From contig CAVZLL010000001.1 in NCBI GenBank assembly GCA_963776225.1, positions 620,001 through 684,000 on the forward strand: a DNA stretch of 64,000 bases. The letters run 5' to 3'. Shown one piece after another: positions 25,265 to 34,013 of the stretch. The notes under the pieces were generated by a model that was not told the origin of the DNA, searched no databases, and saw only the letters and a list, made by a program, of their open reading frames with translations. The DNA is from Bog-756 sp963776225. Lineage in GTDB: Bacteria > Actinomycetota > Acidimicrobiia > Acidimicrobiales > RAAP-2. Both the position numbers and the translations under genes were made by a program. Within the stretch, counting starts at the first letter, position 1. Every line of letters starts with the position of its first letter.

Positions 25265-27214
25265 GTGGCGCTGACAGAGGAGAACGAGCGGAGCGTGGCG
25301 AACGCCACGTACGACGCCAGCGACATCACCGTTCTGGAAGGCCTCGACCCGGTCCGCAAACGGCCCGGGATGTACATCGGATCCACCGGTCCCACCGGTC
25401 TGCACCACCTGGTGTGGGAGGTGGTCGACAACTCGATCGACGAGGCGATGGCTGGCTTCTGCACCCGGATCGACGTCACCCTCCTGGCCGATGGCGGGGT
25501 GAGAGTGAGCGACAACGGGCGGGGGATCCCGACCGAGCCGATGGCGGGGCAGAAGGGGAAGTCCGCCGCCGAGGTGGTCCTGACCGTGCTCCATGCGGGC
25601 GCGAAGTTCGGCGAGGGCTCGGGCTACAAGATGTCCGGGGGCCTGCACGGCGTCGGGGTCTCGGTGGTGAACGCCCTCTCCAGCCGCCTGCGGCTCGAGA
25701 TCGACAGATCGGGCGAGCACCACGTCATGGAGTTCGAGAAAGGGGGCAAGCCGACCGGAAAGCTCGAGGTGACCGGACCCGCGCCGCGTGGCCGGACCGG
25801 CACGACGACCACCTTCTGGCCGGACACCTCGATCTTCGACGAAGTCGAGTTCCGGGCCCAGACCGTGGTCGAGCGGCTCCAGGTGATGGCCTTCCTCAAC
25901 CGGGGCCTGGAGATCCATTTCGTCGACGAGCGGACGGACGGCAAGCCCGCACAGACCTTCCGGTACAAGGACGGCATCATCGACTACGTCCGGCATCTCA
26001 ACGCGTCCAAGGAGGCGCTCTTCCGCAAGGTGTGCTCCTTCGAGCAGAAAGAGGACACGATGGAGGTCGAGATCGCCCTCCAGTGGAACTCCGGCTTCTA
26101 CGAGTCCATCCACTCCTTCGCCAACGGCATCTCGACCATCGACGGCGGAATGCACGAGGAGGGGTTCAAGAAGGCGCTGACCAACGTCGTCAACAAGTAC
26201 GCGAGGGCCAAGGGGGCGCTCAAGGAGAAGGACAAGAACATGGAGGGCGAGGACATCAGGGAGGGCCTCACCTCGATCATCTCCGTCCGCCTCGAGGAGC
26301 CCCAGTTCGAGGGCCAGACCAAGGCGAAGCTCGGGAACGTGCCGGTCCGGTCGCTCGTCGAGCGGGCCACCAACGAGAAGCTCTCCGACTGGTTCGAGGA
26401 GAACCCCCGCGAGGCCAACCAGATCGTCCAGAAGGGCCTCCTCGCCGCCCGTGCCCGTCTGGCCGCCCGGTCGGCCCGGGACCTCACCCGGCGCAAGTCG
26501 GCCCTGGACGGGGCCGGCCTGCCCGGCAAGCTGGTGGACTGCTCCTCACGCGACCCGCGCGAGAGCGAGCTGTTCATCGTCGAGGGCAACTCGGCCGGCG
26601 GATCCGCCAAGGACGCACGGGATCCCAAGACCCAGGCCATCCTGCCGATCCGGGGAAAGATCCTCAACGTCGAGCGGGCCCGCATCGACAAGATGCTCAA
26701 GAACACCGAGATCCAGGCGCTCATCTCGGCCATCGGTGCGGGTCTCGCCGACGACTTCGACGTGGCCAAGATCCGCTACCACAAGGTGATCATCCTGGCC
26801 GACGCCGATGTCGACGGGTCACACATCCGTACCCTGCTGCTCACCTTCTTCTTCCGCCAGATGAAGCCACTGGTGGAGGGCGGGTTCGTCTACGTGGCCC
26901 AACCGCCGCTCTATTCGACCCTTGTGGGCAAGGAGAAGATCTATCTGAAGGACGACCACGCCCGGGCGGCCTTCCTCGCGGAGAACCCGAACCACAAGGC
27001 GGACTTCCAGCGACTCAAGGGACTCGGTGAGATGGACTTCGGGGAGCTCAAGGACACGACCATGGACCCGGCGCAGCGCTCGCTGCTCCAGGTGGCGGTG
27101 GAGCAGGCGGCCATCGCCGACGAGGTCTGCTCGGTGCTGATGGGCGAAGATGTCGAGCTGCGCAAGCAGTTCATCCAGACCAACGCGAAGGACGTGCGCT
27201 TCCTCGACATCTGA
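25265..27214 (+). CDS. gyrB: DNA gyrase subunit B
   Basis: This 649-residue ATPase subunit shows VRKRPGMYIGSTGPTGLHHLVWEVVDNSIDEA, DNGRGIPTE, GGLHGVGVSVVNALS in the GHKL domain and the QTKAKLGN motif. The TOPRIM domain has VEGNSAGGSAKDARDP and LADADVDGSHIRTLLLTFFFR, and the C-terminal zone includes LKGLGEMD. With GyrA it introduces negative supercoils. The start is GTG with GAAAGGG upstream. gyrA follows 32 bases downstream. Length is normal. Confidence 0.97.
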   Translation: MALTEENERSVANATYDASDITVLEGLDPVRKRPGMYIGSTGPTGLHHLVWEVVDNSIDEAMAGFCTRIDVTLLADGGVRVSDNGRGIPTEPMAGQKGKSAAEVVLTVLHAGAKFGEGSGYKMSGGLHGVGVSVVNALSSRLRLEIDRSGEHHVMEFEKGGKPTGKLEVTGPAPRGRTGTTTTFWPDTSIFDEVEFRAQTVVERLQVMAFLNRGLEIHFVDERTDGKPAQTFRYKDGIIDYVRHLNASKEALFRKVCSFEQKEDTMEVEIALQWNSGFYESIHSFANGISTIDGGMHEEGFKKALTNVVNKYARAKGALKEKDKNMEGEDIREGLTSIISVRLEEPQFEGQTKAKLGNVPVRSLVERATNEKLSDWFEENPREANQIVQKGLLAARARLAARSARDLTRRKSALDGAGLPGKLVDCSSRDPRESELFIVEGNSAGGSAKDARDPKTQAILPIRGKILNVERARIDKMLKNTEIQALISAIGAGLADDFDVAKIRYHKVIILADADVDGSHIRTLLLTFFFRQMKPLVEGGFVYVAQPPLYSTLVGKEKIYLKDDHARAAFLAENPNHKADFQRLKGLGEMDFGELKDTTMDPAQRSLLQVAVEQAAIADEVCSVLMGEDVELRKQFIQTNAKDVRFLDI

Positions 27215-27246
27215 GGGGCGGGCGCGACACAGACAGGAACACGTGG

Positions 27247-29751
27247 ATGCCAGGGCGTGACAGCGAGGGCGGCGGGTCGGACGTCGAGGACCAGACCCAG
27301 GGGTTCATCGAGCCCATCGAGATCCAGGAGGAGATGGAGCGCTCGTTCCTCGAGTACTCCATGTCGGTCATCGTCTCCCGTGCCCTGCCCGACGTCAGGG
27401 ACGGCCTGAAGCCGGTCCACCGGCGGATCCTGTACTCCATGTACGACCAGCGCCTGCTGCCCGACCGCCCGCACTCGAAGTGCGCAAAGGTGGTCGGCGA
27501 CGTGATGGGCACCTACCACCCCCACGGTGACTCGGCCATCTACGAGGCTCTCGCCCGGATGGTCCAGGACTTCTCGATGCGCCACCCGCTCATCGACGGG
27601 CACGGCAACTTCGGCGGCACCGGTCCGGACGAGGGTCCGGCTGCGATGCGCTACACGGAGTGCCGTCTCGGCCCGCTCGCCCTCGAGCTGATGAGCGGCA
27701 TCGACCAGGAGACGGTCGACTTCATCCCCAACTACGACGCGACCTCCGAGGAGCCGACGGTCCTCCCGTCGCGGTTCCCGAACATGGTGGTCAACGGCTC
27801 CCAGGGCATCGCGGTGGGCATGGCGACCAACATCCCTCCGCACAATCTGGGCGAGGTGATCGACGCGACGACCCACCTGCTCGAACACCCCGGGGCCACG
27901 CCGGATGAGCTCATGGCGTTCATCAAGGGTCCGGACTTCCCGACCGGGGCGCTCATCCTCGGGCGCCAGGGCATCCTGGACGCGATGCGGACCGGCCGGG
28001 GTTCGATCAAGCTGCGGGCGACCGCCGAGATCGAGGAGGGCCGTGCCGGGGAGACCCGGATCGTGGTGAGCGAGATGCCCTACCAGACATCGATCGCCTC
28101 GGTGTCGAAGAAGATCGAGGACCTGGTGCGGGCCGGAGACCTCGACGGAATCGCCGAGGCCCAGGACGACTCCTCGGGCGGCAAGACCCGGCTGGTCATC
28201 CGCCTCAAGCGCGACGCCAACGCAAACGTGGTGCTGAACAACCTGTTCAAGCAGACCCCGATGCAGACCTCCTTCAGTGTCAACGCGGTGGCCCTGGTGG
28301 ACGGGGTGCCGCGCACCCTCAACATCGCCGAGATGCTCACCCACTACGTGGCGCACCAGGTCGAGGTGGTCACCCGGCGCTCCGAATTCCTGCTGGCGAA
28401 GGCCCGAGCCCGCGCCCATGTCGTCGAGGGTCTGCTCAAGGCCATCGACATGCTCGACGCAGTCATCGCCACCATCCGCGGCTCGGACGACCGACCGGCC
28501 GCTCTCGGTGCGCTCCAGGCATCTCCGTTCGAGTTCTCGGAGGAGCAGGCCAACCACATCCTGGACATGACCCTGGCCCGGCTGACCCGGCTCGGCCGGA
28601 CCAACCTGGAGGAGGAGCTCGCCAAGCTCCTCGAGGAGATCGCCGAGCTCGAGTCGATCCTCAACGACCCGGCCAAGCTCCGCGGCGTGATCGCCGGCGA
28701 GCTCGGCGAGATCCGCGAGAAGTTCGCCAACGAGCGACGCACCGTCATCACCCACGACCCCGGGGACATGAACGTCGAGGACCTGGTCGAGGACGAGGAA
28801 CTGGTGGTCACCATGAGCCGGGCCGGCTATGTGAAGGCCGTGCCGGTCGACGCCTTCCGGACCCAGGGGCGGGGAGGCCGCGGTGTCCAGGGCGCCCGGC
28901 TCAAGGAGGAGGACCTCATCGACGACGTGGTGCACACGTCGTCGCACGCCCACCTGCTGCTCTTCTCCAACCGGGGTCGGGTCTTCCGGCTGCGCGCCCT
29001 CGAGATCCCGATGAAGGAGCGCACGGCGCGGGGAACGGCCATCGTCAACCTCCTCCCGCTCGCTCCCGACGAGAGCATCCAGGCCATCATCGGTACGCGC
29101 GACTTCAGTGCCGACCACTTCCTCGTCTTTGCGACCAAGCTGGGCCAGGTCAAGAAGACCGCATTCAGCGAGTACGACAAGTCGCGGCGTGAGGGGTTCA
29201 TCGCGATCAACCTGCGGGACGGTGACGAGCTGGTGCGGGTCGTGGAGACGAACGGGGACGACGAGGTGTTCCTGGTCACCAGCTCGGGTATGACCATCCG
29301 GTTCTCCGAGCAGGACGTCCGTGCCATGGGGAGGGACGCCGCAGGGGTGCGCGGGGTACGGCTCAAGGCGGAGGACGAGGTGGTCTCCTGCGACGTCGCA
29401 CGGGACGAGGCGGACATCCTGATCGTCACCGACGCGGGCTACGGCAAGCGCACCAAGGTCGAGCGGTTCAACCGCCAGGCGCGAGGCGGACAGGGCGTGC
29501 GGGGGATCCGCCTGACCGCCCGGCGGGGCCGGGTGGTGGCCGCGTTCATGACCAGCCTCGACGACGAGATCCTGCTGGTCTCCACCTCCGGTGTGGTCAT
29601 CCGGACCGAGGTGCGTGAGATCGCCTCCCAGGGCCGGGACGCCACCGGCGTGCGGGTGATGAACCTCGGGGAGGGGGACGCGGTGGCGGCGGTGGCCCGC
29701 ATGGCGGCCGACACCCCGGACAACGGACAGTCCCCCCTGCCAGGGGTGTAG
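27247..29751 (+). CDS. gyrA: DNA gyrase subunit A
   Basis: This 834-residue subunit cuts and rejoins DNA. It shows MSVIVSRALPDVRDGLKPVHRRILYSM, the quinolone region YHPHGDSAIYEALARM (Ser and Glu at the two resistance positions, a susceptible-like pattern), and the catalytic Tyr in AMRYTECRL. The C-terminal beta-pinwheel carries a GyrA box as QGRGGRG, which distinguishes gyrase from topoisomerase IV. ATG at 27247. A tRNA gene starts 20 bases after the stop. The last residues are a short acidic/Pro tail. Confidence 0.97.
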   Translation: MPGRDSEGGGSDVEDQTQGFIEPIEIQEEMERSFLEYSMSVIVSRALPDVRDGLKPVHRRILYSMYDQRLLPDRPHSKCAKVVGDVMGTYHPHGDSAIYEALARMVQDFSMRHPLIDGHGNFGGTGPDEGPAAMRYTECRLGPLALELMSGIDQETVDFIPNYDATSEEPTVLPSRFPNMVVNGSQGIAVGMATNIPPHNLGEVIDATTHLLEHPGATPDELMAFIKGPDFPTGALILGRQGILDAMRTGRGSIKLRATAEIEEGRAGETRIVVSEMPYQTSIASVSKKIEDLVRAGDLDGIAEAQDDSSGGKTRLVIRLKRDANANVVLNNLFKQTPMQTSFSVNAVALVDGVPRTLNIAEMLTHYVAHQVEVVTRRSEFLLAKARARAHVVEGLLKAIDMLDAVIATIRGSDDRPAALGALQASPFEFSEEQANHILDMTLARLTRLGRTNLEEELAKLLEEIAELESILNDPAKLRGVIAGELGEIREKFANERRTVITHDPGDMNVEDLVEDEELVVTMSRAGYVKAVPVDAFRTQGRGGRGVQGARLKEEDLIDDVVHTSSHAHLLLFSNRGRVFRLRALEIPMKERTARGTAIVNLLPLAPDESIQAIIGTRDFSADHFLVFATKLGQVKKTAFSEYDKSRREGFIAINLRDGDELVRVVETNGDDEVFLVTSSGMTIRFSEQDVRAMGRDAAGVRGVRLKAEDEVVSCDVARDEADILIVTDAGYGKRTKVERFNRQARGGQGVRGIRLTARRGRVVAAFMTSLDDEILLVSTSGVVIRTEVREIASQGRDATGVRVMNLGEGDAVAAVARMAADTPDNGQSPLPGV

Positions 29752-29771
29752 CGTCGCGAACCGGTTTCTGC

Positions 29772-29845
29772 GGGGCTATAGCTCAGTTGGTTAGAGCGCA
29801 GCACTGATAATGCTGAGGTCGCTGGTTCGATTCCAGCTAGCCCCA
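29772..29845 (+). tRNA. tRNA-Ile (anticodon GAT)
   Basis: GGGGCTA at the 5' end pairs perfectly with TAGCCCC at 29838-29844. The D-arm GCTCAGTTGGTTAGAGC, the anticodon arm with loop CTGATAA (anticodon GAT), and the T-arm GCTGGTTCGATTCCAGC are all intact. The gene is followed by ACC then G, so the terminal CCA is not fully encoded and would be added by PcnA. It sits directly downstream of gyrA, where actinobacteria often carry ileT. Confidence 0.96.
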
Positions 29846-29853
29846 CCGCCGTA

Positions 29854-29886
29854 GGTCGAGGTTGCCCCTCGACCCACGCGTGGGTC
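29854..29886 (+). terminator. Double hairpin after tRNA-Ile
   Basis: GGTCGAGG (29854-29861) pairs with CCTCGACC (29867-29874) around a 5-base loop. Overlapping its right arm is the perfect 16-bp palindrome GACCCACGCGTGGGTC (29871-29886). The two structures are mutually exclusive. Either could end the tRNA transcript; no T-run follows. Confidence 0.5.
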
Positions 29887-29972
29887 GCTCCCAGATGCTG
29901 TGACGTTTGGCCCTGTCACTTGGAAGCCATCGGTGTCATTGTCGCGCTGGTGGAGGCCAGGGAGGGAGTCCG

Positions 29973-30182
29973 ATGAGTGGCGCGAATGTTGGCAAGACAC
30001 GTGCAAGCGGTAGCGCCGCCTGTAAAGGGGGAGCAGGGGGCATCTGGTTCCTAGGGTTCACCGGGGCGCTCTGCTACTACCTGCGCACGCACTCGGGGAC
30101 CTTCTGGCTCGTGGTCCTGGCCTTCATGAAAGCCGTGGTTTGGCCCGCGTTCGTCGTCTACCACGTCTTGGCACTGAAATGA
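29973..30182 (+). CDS. Small conserved-type membrane protein
   Basis: This 69-residue protein has an ATG at 29973 preceded by GGGAGGGAG. The second half, WFLGFTGALCYYLRTHSGTFWLVVLAF and MKAVVWPAFVVYHVL, forms two hydrophobic helices. I have seen similar short proteins in Actinobacteria as conserved hypotheticals, but no function is known to me. It lies in the first gene position of the accessory region after tRNA-Ile and next to a decayed gene. Confidence 0.7.
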   Translation: MSGANVGKTRASGSAACKGGAGGIWFLGFTGALCYYLRTHSGTFWLVVLAFMKAVVWPAFVVYHVLALK

Positions 30183-30217
30183 CCTGACAGCGGCTTCCTC
30201 CGCGAACGCAGGGGACC

Positions 30218-30519
30218 GTGGCGTACCTAGCGATCCAGGCGATCATGTTCGGGATCAACCTGCTCCCGGCCTTCGGACCGCCCGCTTCCCTCGGCCCGGC
30301 TCTTCCTCGCCTCAGGTCTCCTCGATCTGCCTCTCGGCTTGCTCACCGGGCGGTCTTCCTCGGCCGCCTGGTGAGCTATTCGATCTACGTGACCCCGGCG
30401 ACTCTGGCCGCAAGCTGTCCGGGGAGGTGATCCACCGGGTGTTCGGGTTTCCGTGGTCGATAGCGCACCGGTCGGACAGCGGGATCCGGGTTGAGCCGTC
30501 GCGCTTCATGAAGCTGTAA
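30218..30519 (+). pseudogene. Remnant of a multi-span membrane protein gene
   Basis: The frame from GTG 30218 gives IMFGINLLPAFGPP, which looks like the N-terminus of a conserved bacterial membrane protein. It is soon followed, after a low-complexity join, by FLGRLVSYSIYVTPATLA, which looks like the C-terminal part of the same family. The tail then continues in another frame (KLSGEVIHRVFGFPWSIA) to a TAA at 30517-30519. A central deletion plus a frameshift would explain this. Assignment to one family is from memory of the motif order and is moderate. Confidence 0.5.
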
Positions 30520-30586
30520 GGCGGCCGGAGTAACGTCGAATTTGAAAGCCAGGGCTCGGTTCGGAAACACGGGTAGGAGGGCAAGA

Positions 30587-31894
30587 ATGGTTCGCAAAGT
30601 ACTCGTCGGTGCGACTTCGATCGCAGCGCTGCTGGTGGGCATGTCCTGGGTCGGGAGCGCGGCAGCCGCCACCTCGCCGATCCAACTGCTCGTCCCGCAG
30701 GGAACCGCGTTTTCGGTTCTCGGTTACGACTGCGGCGGGATCGGGGAGAACGCCTATGCCACCGGGTTCGATACCAGTATCGACCCGGCCACCGGGTATC
30801 CGACCGGCGACGTCCTCCTCAAGACGACGTGCAACGGCAGCGGCCGCGGCGGGCATACCAGTACCTACACGGCATGGACCAGCGACACCTGGGACCTCAC
30901 GGGAGCGCTGCTCTCCTACTCGGTGCTGTCCGGAGCGCCGACGGTCGATCCCAAGTTCACGGCAACCGATCCACCGACGGGCAACCAGGCGTACAACACG
31001 ACCAATTTCAAGTGCACCAGCCAGACCGGTGCCGTCCCGAGCGCGTGCCTCCAGCTGGCGCCGACCTTCACCCCGAGGCCCAGGGTGACCGGGATCTCGA
31101 CGACGCAGGGACCGGCCACGGGCGGTACCAGCGTGACCATCTCCGGTGACGCCTTCACCGCCGCTACCAACGTGTACTTCGGCACGTTCGCCGCCGCCAG
31201 CGTCACCATCAACAGCGACACGTCGATCACCGCCGTGTCGCCGACCGACACGTCGGGGATCAGTCCGGACACCGTGCCGGTGACCGTGGCCTCGCCGGGC
31301 GGGACCAGCTTCACCAGCTCCAGTGACCAGTTCACGTTCTACGAGCAACCGACGGTGACCGGGGTGAGCCCGAGGAATGGCCCGATGGCTGGCGGCTACT
31401 ACGTGTCGGTCACCGGGGCACACTTCATCGGCACCACCGGCGTCAAGGACGGCAGTACGCCGACCGCATTCCAGGTCATGAACGACACCACGCTCAGCGT
31501 GTACATCGTGGCTGGGGAGTCAGCCGGGGACCAGATCGACATCACCGTGACCTCGCCGGGGGGCACAAGCCCAATGACGCCCGCCGACCAGTTCACCTAC
31601 AACCCACCGACAGTGGTGGGCGTTTCCCCCGCCAAGGGCCTTCCGGCGACCGTGGTCACGATCAAGGGCGCTCACTTCGCCAGCGGTGAATCCGTGTCCG
31701 TCGTCTACCTGACCGGGCTGTCCGCCCCGTGGCCCGCGGAGGCGAAGATCTGCACCGCCACCGCCACTGCCTACGGCGCCGTCAAGTGCACGGGCAAGAT
31801 CCCCGCCAAGGCGGCAGGAGCCAAGGGTTTCCACTCCATCGTCGCCACCGGTGCCATCGGTGATTTCGCCAGCGCCACCTTCGACCTGACATGA
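30587..31894 (+). CDS. Secreted IPT/TIG-repeat protein
   Basis: This 435-residue protein has a signal peptide (VRKVLVGATSIAALLVGMSWVGSAAAA). A unique domain of about 110 residues with paired cysteines follows, then IPT/TIG immunoglobulin-like repeats. The first starts PRVTGISTTQGPATGGTSVTISG and the second PTVTGVSPRNGPMAGGYYVSVTG; a shorter third starts PTVVGVSPAKGLPATVVTIKG. There is no anchor, so it is probably released or wall-associated. The ATG follows GTAGGAGGG by 6 bases. The following secreted gene suggests a surface-protein pair, but binding partners are unknown. Confidence 0.85.
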   Translation: MVRKVLVGATSIAALLVGMSWVGSAAAATSPIQLLVPQGTAFSVLGYDCGGIGENAYATGFDTSIDPATGYPTGDVLLKTTCNGSGRGGHTSTYTAWTSDTWDLTGALLSYSVLSGAPTVDPKFTATDPPTGNQAYNTTNFKCTSQTGAVPSACLQLAPTFTPRPRVTGISTTQGPATGGTSVTISGDAFTAATNVYFGTFAAASVTINSDTSITAVSPTDTSGISPDTVPVTVASPGGTSFTSSSDQFTFYEQPTVTGVSPRNGPMAGGYYVSVTGAHFIGTTGVKDGSTPTAFQVMNDTTLSVYIVAGESAGDQIDITVTSPGGTSPMTPADQFTYNPPTVVGVSPAKGLPATVVTIKGAHFASGESVSVVYLTGLSAPWPAEAKICTATATAYGAVKCTGKIPAKAAGAKGFHSIVATGAIGDFASATFDLT

Positions 31895-32111
31895 CCGGCT
31901 CACCCTGACCTTGCCGAGCCGGTCGGTTCCCGGATCCGCTCGGCGAGACCCTCGTCGAACGCCATTGCACCAGATGATGGTGCACGTCCGTGGCAGACCG
32001 CGAGTCGAAGCGGGTTGCGGGACGATTCTGTTACCGTGCGGAACGGGCAAGGACTGTGCTCACTCGCGATTGACCCCCGTTCAGCTCGAGGGACCGATGG
32101 AGGATGCGATC
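31895..32111. other. Intergenic region with a hairpin
   Basis: No gene is seen in this 217-base gap between the two secreted-protein genes. TGCACCA (31966-31972) and TGGTGCA (31978-31984) form a perfect 7-bp stem with a 5-base loop, possibly the terminator of the IPT gene. The rest should hold the promoter of the downstream gene. Confidence 0.4.
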
Positions 32112-33920
32112 ATGCACCGGAGAACTCTTATCCATTCCACGAGGGCGCTTCTCGTCGGCCTCGTCCTGCTTGGCTCGCTCCTTCTCGGGTCGACGGGTGC
32201 GGCCCGGGCAGCGTCTCCGGTCAACCTGACCGTCAACTCGACAGCCGACACCCATGCGGTGAATCCCGGTGCCGGCAAGTGTGCCGACGCCCATGGCCAC
32301 TGCACCTTGCGGGCCGCCACCGAGGTGGCCAACGCTCAGGCTGTCGGCAGGCCGGTCAACATCACTGTGCCGGCCGGCACCTTCAAGTTGACCCTCGGTG
32401 TGCTCAGCCTCAAGCACAATGCCGTCGTCGCCACCGGTGCCGGTGCCACCAAGACGATCGTCACCGCCCAGGGGGCGAGCCGGGTTCTGACCGTTGCTGC
32501 GACCGCCAAGGTCACTCTCGACCATCTCGAGCTGACCGGTGGCACAGCCCCCAGCGGCGCCTCCAGCCAAAACGGCGGCAACGGCGGCGGCATCCTGAAC
32601 GCCGGCACCTTGACCCTCGCCAACACCACGATCTCTGCCAGCGCGGCCGGGTCAGGGGGTTACGGGTACACGGACCCGGGCGGGCACGGCGGCAACGGCG
32701 GAGGCATCGCGAACACCGGCACGGTCACCATCGCCTCCAGCACGATCAGCGGCAACTCTGCCGGCAGCGGCGGGATCGGCCAGCCGAACAACGAGCTATC
32801 GGGACCCGGTGGGAACGGGGGCGGCATCTATTCCTCGGGCGGCTCCGTTTCGATCTCCGGCAGCGTCGTGTCGGGCAACGCCTCGGGCTACACCGGCCCG
32901 CTCGGAGAGGCCCCGTTCCCCACCGCCGGCAACGGTGGGGGCATCTGGAGCTCGGCCGTCCTCCACGTGACCGCTACCAAGTTCTCGTCGAACACCGGTG
33001 AGCCGGGCACGGGCGGCGACGGGGACGGAGGGGCGATCTTCAACGCTGGAACGGCGACGATCGGGTCGAGCACCTTCACGGGTAACGGCGCGGGGACCGT
33101 TGGTGGCGCCGGCAACGGCGGCGTCGGGGGCAGCGGCGGTGCGATCGCCAGCACCGGCAAACTGACCCTCACCGGGTCGACGGTATCCGGCAACACTGCC
33201 GGTACCGGTGGGGGCAGTTCCAACGGTGGGGCCGGCGGAGGATTGTACGCACCCTCAGGGTCGGTGACGCTTACCGGGGACACCCTCAGCTCCAATGCCA
33301 GCGGTTCGGGCGGGAATGCGATCCCCGTCGACCCGGGCTGCTCGGCCCCGGGAGTGGGCGGCGACGGCGGGGCCATCTACTCGGGAGCGACGCTCACCGT
33401 CAGCGACACGACCATCTCAGGGAATTCGACGGGCCAGGGCGGCTACCTCTTCAACCCGTGTGCCGGGCAGGCCGCCGGCGGGGTGGGGGGCGGTCTTGCG
33501 GTCGTAGGTGGCTCGTTGAGCCTGTCCTATTCGACCGTCGCGGACAATTCCGACGGCATTACCAACCTGGGCGGCTCCGTCACCCTCCAGGGGACGATCG
33601 TGGCGGACAGCACCGCCGGAGCGAACTGCACCGGGGGAATCGGCGAGGGATCCGGATACAACCTCGACAGCGGCACGACGTGTGGATTCTCCGACCCGAC
33701 CGACATCACCGGGACTGAACCCGGACTCGGTGCGTTGGGCAACAACGGGGGCCCGACACGGACGCAGGCTCTGCTGGCCGGAAGCCCGGCAATCGACCAC
33801 GGCGGCACGGCGCTAGACGGTTGCCCGGCGGTCGACCAACGCGGCTCGAGTCGTCCAGACGAAGCCGGAGACGGAGGCGCCTGCGATGTCGGTGCCTACG
33901 AGTCGCAGGGTGTGGGCTGA
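32112..33920 (+). CDS. Secreted CSLREAI-type right-handed beta-helix protein
   Basis: This 602-residue protein starts MHRRTLIHSTRALLVGLVLLG with a signal peptide ending near AARAA. The mature N-terminus has VNSTADTHAVNPGAGKCADA followed by GHCTLRAATEVANA, a CSLREAI-type motif. It continues into some ten Gly/Asn-rich strands of the type GGGIxNxGTxTIxxSTIxGNSA, which form a pectate-lyase-like beta-helix. The end, NNGGPTRTQALLAGSPAID and VDQRGSSRPDEAG, is the choice-of-anchor Q type domain. No catalytic residues can be assigned. The GGAGG to ATG spacing supports the start at 32112; 32097 is a weaker alternative. Confidence 0.87.
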   Translation: MHRRTLIHSTRALLVGLVLLGSLLLGSTGAARAASPVNLTVNSTADTHAVNPGAGKCADAHGHCTLRAATEVANAQAVGRPVNITVPAGTFKLTLGVLSLKHNAVVATGAGATKTIVTAQGASRVLTVAATAKVTLDHLELTGGTAPSGASSQNGGNGGGILNAGTLTLANTTISASAAGSGGYGYTDPGGHGGNGGGIANTGTVTIASSTISGNSAGSGGIGQPNNELSGPGGNGGGIYSSGGSVSISGSVVSGNASGYTGPLGEAPFPTAGNGGGIWSSAVLHVTATKFSSNTGEPGTGGDGDGGAIFNAGTATIGSSTFTGNGAGTVGGAGNGGVGGSGGAIASTGKLTLTGSTVSGNTAGTGGGSSNGGAGGGLYAPSGSVTLTGDTLSSNASGSGGNAIPVDPGCSAPGVGGDGGAIYSGATLTVSDTTISGNSTGQGGYLFNPCAGQAAGGVGGGLAVVGGSLSLSYSTVADNSDGITNLGGSVTLQGTIVADSTAGANCTGGIGEGSGYNLDSGTTCGFSDPTDITGTEPGLGALGNNGGPTRTQALLAGSPAIDHGGTALDGCPAVDQRGSSRPDEAGDGGACDVGAYESQGVG

Positions 33921-34013
33921 ACCGGTCTTTCCGGGGCTGCCACCCACTCCGCTCGCCGGGCCGTTCGGGACGGGTGCTTCGCACCGGGAGGGTCGGGTCG
34001 ATCCGCACAGGTC

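Noticed and set aside
24344..26155. A 603-codon minus-strand frame opposite recF and gyrB
   Set aside because: It is antisense to two certain genes and its translation has no recognisable features.
29772..29847. tRNA-Ile as an integration site for a mobile element
   Set aside because: I found no duplicate of the tRNA 3' end downstream and no integrase, transposase or phage gene in the window.
32560..33330. Short Gly/Asn-coding repeats that could suggest a CRISPR array or minisatellite
   Set aside because: The repeats vary in length and sequence and stay in frame within the beta-helix gene; there are no constant repeats with unique spacers.
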